This document shows, piece after piece, positions 8,497-14,506 of a stretch of 64,000 nucleotides of DNA (positions are counted from its first letter, which is position 1; every line of letters starts with the position of its first letter). The notes under the pieces were generated by a model. The model ran no database searches and was not told the DNA's origin. It saw only the letters and a program-made list of their open reading frames with translations. The DNA comes from Pseudomonas nitroreducens (GTDB taxonomy: Bacteria; Pseudomonadota; Gammaproteobacteria; Pseudomonadales; Pseudomonadaceae), in contig NZ_JACHLI010000001.1 in assembly GCF_014204515.1 (NCBI RefSeq), positions 372,001 through 436,000 on the forward strand, in the 5' to 3' direction. The translations under genes and the position numbers were made by a program.

Positions 8497-8861
8497 GTGT
8501 CCTGGTCGATACCTCGGTATGGGCTGCTCACTTCAGGGAGCAGAACGACACCCTGGCTGTGCTGTTGACCTTCGATCAGGTGGTGACCCACCCGGTAGTG
8601 ATTGGTGAGCTGGCCTGCATGGAGCTCCCGGATCGCAGCACTACGCTGTCTGACCTCAAGGCCTTGCGCCAAGCCAACCAGGCGACCCGCATCGAAGTCG
8701 AGCAGTTCATCCGGATACATGGGCTGGAAGGGAAGGGCTGTGACCTCAACGAGGTGACGCTGCTCTGCTCGACAATCCTGACCCCTGGTGCGGTCTACTG
8801 GACGCACAGAACACACCTTGCCGAGCTCGCGAAGAGCCTTGGCGTGTACTACCGGGCGTAA
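8493..8861 (+). CDS. vapC: VapC-type PIN-domain toxin with altered active site
   Basis: 122 residues, GTG start overlapping vapB. The PIN fold is clear: VLVDTSVWAAHF with D6, GELACME with E39, and LTPGAVYWT near the end. VapC enzymes are Mg-dependent RNases that cut tRNA or rRNA using four acidic residues. Here the third acid, usually D in 'W/V-D-x-x-L-L', is E87 in NEVTLL, and the fourth, in 'WT-x-D', is replaced (WTHRTHL, R106). The nuclease may therefore be weak or dead, or use a shifted residue such as D84. Otherwise length and order are normal. Confidence 0.82.
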   Translation: MSVLVDTSVWAAHFREQNDTLAVLLTFDQVVTHPVVIGELACMELPDRSTTLSDLKALRQANQATRIEVEQFIRIHGLEGKGCDLNEVTLLCSTILTPGAVYWTHRTHLAELAKSLGVYYRA

Positions 8862-8882
8862 GCCCCAAGACGAGACAGACAG

Positions 8883-9101
8883 ATGAACGCGACGGATGTG
8901 AAAGCTGTAGAGATCATGACCTCCAACCTGGCCCCGGCCCAAAAGCAGGAGCGCCTTGCAGCACTGGCGGGTAAGGTGGCCGTCGCCGCTGGTTCGAAGT
9001 GCCCAGAATGCGACCACGACGGCATCGAAGACAATGGTCTCGTCGGCGCCGAGCTGGAGTATCGCTGCACTGAATGCGACCACCGCTGGGGTGCGGAGTA
9101 A
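8883..9101 (+). CDS. Small zinc-ribbon protein, 72 aa
   Basis: A helical N-terminal half (MNATDVKAVEIMTSNLAPAQKQERLAAL region) is followed by a zinc ribbon: CPEC at 39-42 and CTEC near 62-65. This pattern often occurs in transcription-associated or nucleic-acid-binding proteins of phages and plasmids. It lies 21 bases after vapC and 32 before the next small gene, so it may be read from the vapBC promoter. No specific function recognised. Confidence 0.7.
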   Translation: MNATDVKAVEIMTSNLAPAQKQERLAALAGKVAVAAGSKCPECDHDGIEDNGLVGAELEYRCTECDHRWGAE

Positions 9102-9133
9102 CCGCTGACTGCGCCAGCGCAAGGAGATATGCG

Positions 9134-9331
9134 ATGCAGCTTCCGGAATGGGTTAAGGCAAAGTGCCGTGTGATCATCGGCCAGTCGCACAAGTCGATGG
9201 CAGACAAGGTTTCCAAGGTGCGCGAGGAAGCCTACAAGCACGGCTACCTCTATGACCACGTGCAGAAGGATTTCGTCTACGTCGGTGAAGGCCCTGAGCC
9301 GCGCTTCGGCCCTCCGGCCGCTGCCGAGTAA
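9134..9331 (+). CDS. Hypothetical basic protein, 65 aa
   Basis: ATG 9134 follows AAGGAG by seven bases; the in-frame upstream extension has no ribosome site. The sequence MQLPEWVKAKCRVIIGQSHK then turns strongly helical and ends in a proline-rich EPRFGPPAAAE. The basic first two thirds could bind nucleic acid, but no motif is visible. Lies between two equally small genes. Confidence 0.6.
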   Translation: MQLPEWVKAKCRVIIGQSHKSMADKVSKVREEAYKHGYLYDHVQKDFVYVGEGPEPRFGPPAAAE

Positions 9332-9403
9332 GCACTGCTTCTAATTCATAGGCGCCGGTATGATCCCTGCGCCCACCAGCCCCTTAAGAAAGGACACCGT
9401 TCC

Positions 9404-9964
9404 ATGGATAACGAAATCATCAGCATCGACCTGGAAGATCAGGGAACCCGTTGGGCGTTCACCATGGACGGCAGTCCTCTGATGACCTTCGAGAAGGCCC
9501 AATTCCCGAGCCGTGAAATCGCTCAGGAGCTCTGTGCAGGCTTCATGCACGTCTTCAATGAAGGCATCCGCCTGGGCAAGCACATGAACGAGAACGTTAT
9601 CGCCGGCCTGCGGATGACCCTCGCCTCCGTCTCCAGAGAACCCCTGGTCGAGAAGCTCCCCAACTGGGAAGGCAGCAAGACCCTCGACACCGAGCTGTGG
9701 AAGAACCCTCTGTGCCCCATGGGGGAGCGCCTGGAGATTGCCGACGGCGCCGTGGCACACCGCAACGAAATCATTGCCAATCTTCGCCGGCAGCTCAAAG
9801 AGCGCGACGCCGAGCTGGAGAAGAAGGGCACTGACCTGGAAGACTTCCAAGGTGCTGTGCGCATCCTGCTCAACCTCTGGGGCTCGGGCGCCGACGTCCA
9901 GGGGCAGATCGACGTGCTTCGTGAGTTGTCCGAAGCTACCAACTACGAATCCGCGAAGGGTTAG
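9404..9964 (+). CDS. Hypothetical protein with coiled coil, 186 aa
   Basis: ATG 9404 is preceded by AAAGGACACCG. The first 100 residues look globular (MDNEIISIDLEDQGTRWAFT). Residues about 115-145 (HRNEIIANLRRQLKERDAEL) form a heptad-like coiled coil, followed by a short helical end. A possible -10 TATGAT at about 9359-9364 precedes it. Unrecognised; it shares its general plan with the coiled-coil protein at 10820-11392. Confidence 0.65.
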   Translation: MDNEIISIDLEDQGTRWAFTMDGSPLMTFEKAQFPSREIAQELCAGFMHVFNEGIRLGKHMNENVIAGLRMTLASVSREPLVEKLPNWEGSKTLDTELWKNPLCPMGERLEIADGAVAHRNEIIANLRRQLKERDAELEKKGTDLEDFQGAVRILLNLWGSGADVQGQIDVLRELSEATNYESAKG

Positions 9965-9967
9965 GAC

Positions 9968-10489
9968 ATGGCCGGCCGTGACGTAATTGCCAAGGTGGTG
10001 AACCAGAAGTTTGGTCTCAACCTCTCCATGGATCAGTGCGAGGCGCTCTGGAAAGAGTGCGAGAAGAACCTGCGAGCGCGCGGCCTGGGCGAGACCGTCC
10101 GTGAGGCGCGCTTCTCGAAGGACGGAGGCCTGGCCACCCTCCCGCGTGGGGACGTGTCGGATTCGCTGGCGCTGATCCTCACGGGCATGTACTGGCCCTG
10201 CAATGGTGACTCCCAGGCTGTGTCCGATGACTTTACGAGCAAACTCATCGAGGCTTTCAAGCAACGCGGCTACATCGTCTATGACCGGCCGGCGCCGTTG
10301 CGGGCGGTCACCGAGCGTGGCCTGCTGCCCAGCGGGGCCCATGAGCTCCATCTGGAGTGTGGACACACCGAAATTGTCAGGGGCCAGGCCAAGGCTTCGC
10401 CGGCACGAAAACGCTGCCAGCAATGTGCCGCTGGCCGCCCGTCTGAAGCGCCTAAGAGCCAAGTTACAGTGCCGATGGGCTTCTTCTAA
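9968..10489 (+). CDS. Hypothetical protein with C-terminal Cys/His cluster, 173 aa
   Basis: Starts three bases after the previous stop, behind AGGAC. The N-terminus (MAGRDVIAKVVNQKFGLNLS) is helical. Near the end, HLECGHTEIVRGQ followed by RKRCQQCAAG gives C-x-H and C-x2-C ligands for a metal site. Coupled to the preceding gene. A promoter for the next gene starts inside its last 26 bases (10464-10489). Confidence 0.65.
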   Translation: MAGRDVIAKVVNQKFGLNLSMDQCEALWKECEKNLRARGLGETVREARFSKDGGLATLPRGDVSDSLALILTGMYWPCNGDSQAVSDDFTSKLIEAFKQRGYIVYDRPAPLRAVTERGLLPSGAHELHLECGHTEIVRGQAKASPARKRCQQCAAGRPSEAPKSQVTVPMGFF

Positions 10490-10507
10490 AATACGGCTCA
10501 TGCCGTA
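10464..10507 (+). promoter_or_regulatory. Promoter for a leaderless gene, with hairpin over the start codon
   Basis: TTACAG (10464-10469), a 17-bp spacer and TAAAAT (10487-10492). The expected transcription start, about seven bases downstream, coincides with the A of the ATG at 10500. An inverted repeat TACGGC / GCCGTA (10492-10497, 10502-10507) brackets that ATG. No ribosome site precedes the ATG. This suggests leaderless translation. Confidence 0.5.
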
Positions 10508-10820
10508 CTTTCAATGCGATGCGTGTGGATGCGCCGAAAACTCCACCTGTGTGTCTCCCGACGTCAGGTTCTTCCCAGGGCTTTACGACTGGAACTATGC
10601 CCCTGAGCGAAGGGGAATGAACCTCTGCAGCGCCTGCGCGCCTCCGATGCTCAAAAACGGAGAGCTGACCATGTATGGTGACTGGCATGGGATGTTTGAG
10701 CGGAAATTTCTCCCAAAAGGAATGTTCCGGGCTAATGGCCGGGGACTGCTTGTGCACATCATTACCGGTGAGGACTATCGCAAGTACGTGGTTCCGCCGC
10801 CCGATCAGGAAAAGGATTGA
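10500..10820 (+). CDS. Zinc-binding protein, 106 aa, probably leaderless mRNA
   Basis: Starts MPYFQCDACGCAENSTC; a second pair, NLCSACAPP, lies near residue 43, giving two CxxC knuckles of a zinc ribbon. After these come WHGMFERKF and a basic, aromatic segment. There is no Shine-Dalgarno sequence, and the promoter places the mRNA 5' end at or next to the ATG. Its TGA overlaps the next ATG (TGATG), so the next gene is probably translated by reinitiation. Function not recognised. Confidence 0.7.
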   Translation: MPYFQCDACGCAENSTCVSPDVRFFPGLYDWNYAPERRGMNLCSACAPPMLKNGELTMYGDWHGMFERKFLPKGMFRANGRGLLVHIITGEDYRKYVVPPPDQEKD

Positions 10821-11392
10821 TGGAAGAACACTATTTCACCGTGGTGTACCGCCACGTCAGTGCTGAGCGCTGCGGCGAGCTGATGGCTGCCCCCGATGTC
10901 TGCGTCGGTAGCCACAGCCACATGCGTGACGAACGCGATGAGCTCAAGAGCCAGGTCGCATCGCTCAAGCTCCAGGTGGAAGACCTGGAACGCCGCATGG
11001 CTTCGCCGGCTGCACAGCAGGCTCTCACCGGTACCATGGAGCCGGGACGCTACGCTGTGCTGCACTACAGCGCTTTCGCAGATGGCGACTACATCCACAC
11101 AATCGCTGAGCTCCAGAGGGATGGACGCTGGGTCGATGACGAAAACGGCCGGCCCTTGATCGAATACCATGGCGACAAGATTCTTCGCGTCTGGCCGCTG
11201 ACTGGTGACTCGGCGTACACCTTGCCGGAAGGCTTTGTGTTGATGCCCAAAGAACTGCGCCATAGCGTGGAAATCGCCTACAACATGGCCACTTTGCTCG
11301 ACAACCAGCGCCTCTGTGCCGATGGCTATGAAGCCATGTTCGAGGCATTGAAGGATGAGCCCATCATGCCGCTGGCGCCGAAAGAGGCCTGA
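10820..11392 (+). CDS. Hypothetical protein with coiled coil, 190 aa
   Basis: The ATG at 10820 overlaps the previous stop; AGGAAAAGG lies upstream. After a short N-terminal domain (MEEHYFTVVYRHVSAERC), residues about 35-62 (RDERDELKSQVASLKLQVED) form a clear coiled coil, typical of plasmid and phage accessory proteins. A globular middle (PGRYAVLHYSAFADG) and a helical end follow. No known family recognised. Confidence 0.68.
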   Translation: MEEHYFTVVYRHVSAERCGELMAAPDVCVGSHSHMRDERDELKSQVASLKLQVEDLERRMASPAAQQALTGTMEPGRYAVLHYSAFADGDYIHTIAELQRDGRWVDDENGRPLIEYHGDKILRVWPLTGDSAYTLPEGFVLMPKELRHSVEIAYNMATLLDNQRLCADGYEAMFEALKDEPIMPLAPKEA

Positions 11393-11426
11393 GTCGCATG
11401 CAATTTACGGGAAAAGGAATTCGCAA

Positions 11427-11798
11427 ATGACTCGCACTACGTTTTTCCCTGACCATCGCTACGCCCATTGCCTGGAGTGCGGACTCGCTGAAGGGCAGGG
11501 CCTGGTCTCTGATGGTGTTCACGGCTACGTGCGCTGCTGGTGCGGCGCCGAGGGCGGGAAGGTTCTTCGTTCTGACTTCGTTATCGACGGCCACCTCGAT
11601 GTGGACGCCTACGATAACGCAGCCCGCCGGGCTTGGAACGTGCGCGACGGCTCCGACGGCGTTCCCGAGATCCTCGACCAGATCAAGGACATCAACCTGA
11701 CGATCAAGTCCTTCGCCGACGACGGCAAGCTGCTGCCCAAAAGCTTGTTGAAGGAAATAGAGTACTGGGTAGGTCTTTACAAGCTGGTAACCGCCTGA
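11427..11798 (+). CDS. Lar-like zinc-ribbon protein 1
   Basis: 123 residues. HCLECG and CWCGAEGG flank a short beta segment and are followed by DNAARRAWNVR. This 'CxxCG ... C-x-CG ... A-x2-AWN-x-R' order is that of Lar-type restriction-alleviation proteins and many phage zinc ribbons of that family. The C-terminal 45 residues form an added helix. True Lar modulates type I restriction in E. coli; a restriction role here is only an inference. GCAATTT lies at 11400-11406 upstream. Confidence 0.68.
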   Translation: MTRTTFFPDHRYAHCLECGLAEGQGLVSDGVHGYVRCWCGAEGGKVLRSDFVIDGHLDVDAYDNAARRAWNVRDGSDGVPEILDQIKDINLTIKSFADDGKLLPKSLLKEIEYWVGLYKLVTA

Positions 11799-11852
11799 CA
11801 CTGCCGGCATTCTGGCTATCCTTCCACGACCACCACAAAAGAGGCGCATCCA

Positions 11853-12116
11853 ATGCGTGGACTGTTCGAATTGACCTTCGTCTCCAACGACGGGGATGAC
11901 CAGGGCAAGATGCTGTTCATCAAGCAGTGCAATAGTGCCTTCGACATGCCCAGTGTCTACAAATGGGCGACCGATTACGCCTTACTTGCCGGTGCTCAGA
12001 ACGTGAAAAACGACTCCACTTCGCTGTCGTTCAAGTGCACGGTCGCGACCTGGCCTATCGACAAGCCAGAAACGCAGGATTTCTACATCCTTCACCAGCA
12101 TTTTGGCAGCAAATAG
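11853..12116 (+). CDS. Hypothetical protein, 87 aa
   Basis: Starts MRGLFELTFVSNDGDDQGKM; predominantly beta strands with a central helix (FDMPSVYKWATDYALL). RBS-like AGAGGCG lies upstream. No cysteine cluster or membrane segment. The stop codon falls in a small hairpin (12115-12131) that may end transcription before the strong promoter at 12141. Confidence 0.65.
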   Translation: MRGLFELTFVSNDGDDQGKMLFIKQCNSAFDMPSVYKWATDYALLAGAQNVKNDSTSLSFKCTVATWPIDKPETQDFYILHQHFGSK

Positions 12117-12134
12117 AGGGTATTTCCCTCTGTT
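12115..12134 (+). terminator. Weak hairpin terminator
   Basis: AGAGGG-TATTT-CCCTCT forms a six-pair stem with a five-base loop, followed by GTTCTG, a poor T tract. It sits exactly between the end of 11853-12116 and the promoter at 12141, so an insulating role is plausible. Confidence 0.4.
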
Positions 12135-12140
12135 CTGACG

Positions 12141-12169
12141 TTGCAAAACATTGCGCATAGCGGCATAAT
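12141..12169 (+). promoter_or_regulatory. Sigma70-like promoter, TTGCAA-17-CATAAT
   Basis: TTGCAA (12141-12146), 17 bp, CATAAT (12164-12169), 41 bp before the ATG at 12211. The 16 bases TTGCAAAACATTGCGC are identical to the promoter at 13138, and the spacer is closely related to those at 32013 and 41161. Confidence 0.75.
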
Positions 12170-12210
12170 TAATCGAATTAAAGCGGACTGGTTCCGACAA
12201 GGAAACTAAG

Positions 12211-12801
12211 ATGGAACAGACCATCACCAAGATACTGATCATGGTAGAGGTAGAGGGCACGACCTGCGGCATCAAGCTGTCCGATGAGGCCCTGCCGAAA
12301 ATGCTGCAGCGCATTGCTGAGCTCTCGCCTGAGCAGAACCTGGTCGTGTACCCGATGCCGAACCAGTCGGCATTCGAAGACGTCATGCGCAAGTCGGTTG
12401 CCCCGGTTTCGGCCGACACCGGCAAGCAAGCGGTAGTGGACGGCACTATCTTCCCCGATACCGACTATGCCCACTGCCTCCACTGCGGTGACTTCCGGTG
12501 CCTGAGCGTTGAAACGGACGGTCGGTATCGTTTCGTCCAGTGCGGCTGTGGTGCTCGTGGCCCTGGGGTTGGTCGCTCCGGGAACGAAGTCAACGGAATG
12601 CTCGACTTGGACGTAGCAGACAACGCAGCACGTCGCGCTTGGAACACTCGAGTCGGCTCCAATGGGCGCGCCGAAATCGAAGCGCGCCTGCGTGAAGTGT
12701 ACGAGCGGCTGGATCAGCATGCGGAGGCTGGAACCAAACTGCACGCCGGACTGATCCGTGCGAAAGACAAGTGGGAAGGGCTGCTCGCGCAGCTCTCTTG
12801 A
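12211..12801 (+). CDS. Lar-like zinc-ribbon protein 2, with extra flanking domains
   Basis: 196 residues; ACAAGGAAACTAAG precedes the ATG. A first domain of about 70 residues (MEQTITKILIMVEVEGTTCG) is followed by the zinc ribbon HCLHCGDFRCL ... QCGCGARGPG and DNAARRAWNTR, closely matching the protein at 11427-11798, including an upstream FPDTDYAHCL. It ends in a helical segment (IEARLREVYERLDQHAEAG). Probably derived from the same ancestor as 11427-11798 by fusion to an N-terminal domain. Own promoter at 12141. Confidence 0.7.
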   Translation: MEQTITKILIMVEVEGTTCGIKLSDEALPKMLQRIAELSPEQNLVVYPMPNQSAFEDVMRKSVAPVSADTGKQAVVDGTIFPDTDYAHCLHCGDFRCLSVETDGRYRFVQCGCGARGPGVGRSGNEVNGMLDLDVADNAARRAWNTRVGSNGRAEIEARLREVYERLDQHAEAGTKLHAGLIRAKDKWEGLLAQLS

Positions 12802-12858
12802 TCAACCGCCTCGCCTCCGTCGAGGCCGGCGCCAACAGATGCCCGAGGAACGGAACGC

Positions 12859-13062
12859 ATGTCGAAAGAGCAGAACGTGGCCATCGGTGTAGTACCGAAT
12901 TGCCCTCATTGCGGCGTACAGCTAGAAGAGGCTGTAGAGAGCTACACTGTGCCGGGCCAGATCGGCCCGGCATCCGAATACAAGGAAGACTGCTATGAAT
13001 GTGATCAGACCTTCTCGGTAGAGAAGATCAGCGATACTGAGTGCGTGGTGCGCGCGATTTGA
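12859..13062 (+). CDS. Small zinc-ribbon protein, 67 aa
   Basis: MSKEQNVAIGVVPNCPHCGV carries the first knuckle (CPHC, 15-18); CYEC near residue 45-48 is the second. The spacing and the DCYECDQTFSVEK sequence fit a treble-clef or ribbon metal site. Followed by a strong terminator at 13112, so it ends the 12211 transcription unit. Confidence 0.7.
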   Translation: MSKEQNVAIGVVPNCPHCGVQLEEAVESYTVPGQIGPASEYKEDCYECDQTFSVEKISDTECVVRAI

Positions 13063-13111
13063 TCCTGGGCACGCCGGCAAGTTCGTCCGGCGCTGGGAAG
13101 AGAAGGGTAGA

Positions 13112-13139
13112 GGGCGAGATTATTCTCGCCCTTGTTCTT
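13112..13139 (+). terminator. Intrinsic terminator
   Basis: GGGCGAG (13112-13118), loop ATTATT, CTCGCCC (13125-13131), followed by TTGTTCTT. Seven GC-rich pairs and a T-rich tail. It closes the 12211-13062 unit directly before the next promoter. Confidence 0.75.
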
Positions 13140-13166
13140 GCAAAACATTGCGCGTCATGACACAAT
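13138..13166 (+). promoter_or_regulatory. Sigma70-like promoter, TTGCAA-17-CACAAT
   Basis: TTGCAA (13138-13143), 17 bp, CACAAT (13161-13166). Shares TTGCAAAACATTGCGC with the promoter at 12141 and GCGTCATGACA with the one at 32013. A start near 13173 rules out translation from the ATG at 13173 and supports ATG 13197. Confidence 0.72.
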
Positions 13167-13196
13167 GGCATCATGATAAACGAAAAGGACATCACG

Positions 13197-13460
13197 ATGA
13201 ATATCATCGACGCCACCCCTCCCGCCAATCTCCCCGACCTGATCATCGTGATGGATCGCGAAGTCGCGGATAAGCACTGCGGCAATGGCATTCATCTGCG
13301 CATCAAGCTGCCGAACAACGGCGTCGACATCGTCCGCCTGGAGAACGAGAGCACCCTGCCGGGCGCCGTCTCCAAGTTCAAGGCCATGGGCTTCGAGCCC
13401 AAGCACTACATGTTCACCCACGCTGCCACCCCGTCGCTGATCCCAGAAGGTGCTCTGTGA
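13197..13460 (+). CDS. Hypothetical protein, 87 aa, tandem paralog of the next gene
   Basis: ATG 13197 follows AAAAGGACATCACG. The core NLPDLIIVMDREV ... HLRIKLPNNGVDIVRLENES ... KAMGFEPKHY aligns through its length with the next protein (DLPAQMIVVDTEL ... YLRLKVDGGCDHVDLGNATC ... RGMGYEPTHW). Small beta-rich fold of unknown function. The two genes overlap by four bases (GTGA), so they are coupled and may form a heterodimer (inference). Confidence 0.7.
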   Translation: MNIIDATPPANLPDLIIVMDREVADKHCGNGIHLRIKLPNNGVDIVRLENESTLPGAVSKFKAMGFEPKHYMFTHAATPSLIPEGAL

Positions 13461-13717
13461 ACGTCCACAACACCGTAGCTGAACAGCTGGATGATTCCGA
13501 TCTCCCGGCTCAGATGATCGTCGTGGACACTGAGCTGCGCGCCAGCCGGCCTGAAAAGGCTTACTACCTGCGCCTCAAAGTCGACGGTGGCTGCGATCAT
13601 GTCGACCTGGGCAACGCCACTTGCCCGGCCCACGCACGTTCCATCGCTCGCGGCATGGGCTATGAGCCGACTCACTGGCGCTCGTCGCCGAATGGCGGCC
13701 GCCCCTGTCCGTTCTGA
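13457..13717 (+). CDS. Hypothetical protein, 86 aa, tandem paralog of the previous gene
   Basis: GTG start in the GTGA overlap, with AGAAGGTG upstream. Aligns with 13197-13460 as described there. It has gained cysteines (GGCDHVDLGNATCPAH and a final RPCPF), so it may bind a metal where its sister does not. No known family recognised. Confidence 0.68.
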   Translation: MNVHNTVAEQLDDSDLPAQMIVVDTELRASRPEKAYYLRLKVDGGCDHVDLGNATCPAHARSIARGMGYEPTHWRSSPNGGRPCPF

Positions 13718-13738
13718 GCCACTTCCAGGATCACCTGC

Positions 13739-13972
13739 ATGACACCTGAAGCTTCGACAGCTACGCCGCTCGACTACGAGCGCATTACCCTGCGAATCCC
13801 CAAGGATTTGCATGCACTACTTTCCGAGAGCGCCGAGCAAGGCTCTACATCGATGAACGCTGAAATTATCCAGCGTCTGCGCAGCACCTTCGAGCCCGCT
13901 GACGGCACTTTCTCTGCGAGCGACCGGGCAAAGCTCGACGCTCTTTGCGCTCACCTCGGCGTGACGCCTTAA
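13739..13972 (+). CDS. Arc-like ribbon-helix-helix DNA-binding protein
   Basis: 77 residues. YERITLRIPKDLHALLSESA is the strand and first helix, and STSMNAEIIQRLRSTFE the second helix, of the Arc/Mnt repressor family (compare the canonical 'S-x-NAEI-x2-RL'). Such proteins dimerise and bind operators through the strand. The short C-terminal extension (SDRAKLDALCAHLGV) may mediate oligomers. It is a candidate regulator for one of the palindromes in this window, but no target can be assigned from sequence alone. Confidence 0.78.
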   Translation: MTPEASTATPLDYERITLRIPKDLHALLSESAEQGSTSMNAEIIQRLRSTFEPADGTFSASDRAKLDALCAHLGVTP

Positions 13973-13985
13973 CCGAGGTTTCCTC

Positions 13986-14171
13986 ATGTCCTGCTGCCCA
14001 GTCCACGGAGAGCGATTCCGCTCCAACAAGCACCACACTGACCAGCTCCGCCTGGAGCTTGTCCTGAAGTCCGCCAAGGATCGTGGCCAGAGCTCCTCGG
14101 CTATCCGCAAAATCCGCACGTGCGGCTGCCCGTGCCACTCTGACGGCGGTGGGCGCATCGCCTTCGAGTAA
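13986..14171 (+). CDS. Small Cys-rich protein, CxCxCH type, copy 1
   Basis: 61 residues. CCPVHG at the N-terminus and IRTCGCPCHSDGG near the end. The C-terminal pattern 'I-x2-C-x-C-x-CH-x-DG' is shared with the 60-residue protein at 14261-14443; together with the N-terminal CC it could hold one or two zinc ions. In between is a helical, basic stretch. Not a family I can name. Confidence 0.6.
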   Translation: MSCCPVHGERFRSNKHHTDQLRLELVLKSAKDRGQSSSAIRKIRTCGCPCHSDGGGRIAFE

Positions 14172-14205
14172 GCCGGCCGCATACCGTCCTGCCTGGTTTT
14201 CCTCT

Positions 14206-14221
14206 GCAATTTCCCGCAAAA
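14206..14221 (+). promoter_or_regulatory. GCAATTT-type upstream motif
   Basis: GCAATTTCCCGCAAAA, 40 bases before the ATG at 14261. Close relatives are GCAATTTGCCGACAAA (32008), GCAATTTGCCGCAAA (37815) and GCAATTTCGGACAAA (52218), all upstream of genes. It may be a -35 region with an AT-rich flank or a regulator site; no clear -10 is seen here. Confidence 0.4.
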
Positions 14222-14260
14222 TCGCTGCTTTCTACGTCAGCCAATGGACAGGAGGAAGCG

Positions 14261-14443
14261 ATGATTGCGTGCTGCTTTGCATCCATGCAGAAGTTCATCT
14301 CGGTCACGGGTGAGCTCGACAAACCGCGCCTGGAGAAGGCAGTAGCCTCCTGCAAGCCGCCTTACCGCTCGGATGAGGCCGTAAAGCGCATCGAGCAATG
14401 CCGCTGCATCTGCCACCAGGACGGCAACAACGTCTGGCACTGA
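14261..14443 (+). CDS. Small Cys-rich protein, CxCxCH type, copy 2
   Basis: 60 residues; ATG 14261 after AGGAGGAAGCG, a very strong ribosome site. MIACCFASMQKF at the start and IEQCRCICHQDGNN at the end match the layout of 13986-14171 (CC, basic helix, C-x-C-x-CH-x-DG). The 89 bases between the two genes hold a GCAATTT motif, so this copy may be expressed separately. Confidence 0.62.
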   Translation: MIACCFASMQKFISVTGELDKPRLEKAVASCKPPYRSDEAVKRIEQCRCICHQDGNNVWH

Positions 14444-14460
14444 TCACCCTTCTCGCCACT

Positions 14461-14479
14461 CGCTCCCGGTAGGGGAGCG
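14461..14479 (+). terminator. Hairpin before family A gene A5
   Basis: CGCTCCC-GGTAG-GGGAGCG, seven pairs. No T tract follows (CTATTCCC), so it is either an inefficient terminator of the small-gene cluster or a leader hairpin for A5, whose ribosome site lies 12 bases further on. Confidence 0.4.
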
Positions 14480-14506
14480 CTATTCCCTGTGCTCAAGGAA
14501 CATCCC

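Noticed and set aside
12945..12956. Further copy of the CTACA-N-TGTAG operator (CTACACTGTGC)
   Set aside because: The right arm is broken and it lies inside the coding sequence of a zinc-ribbon gene.
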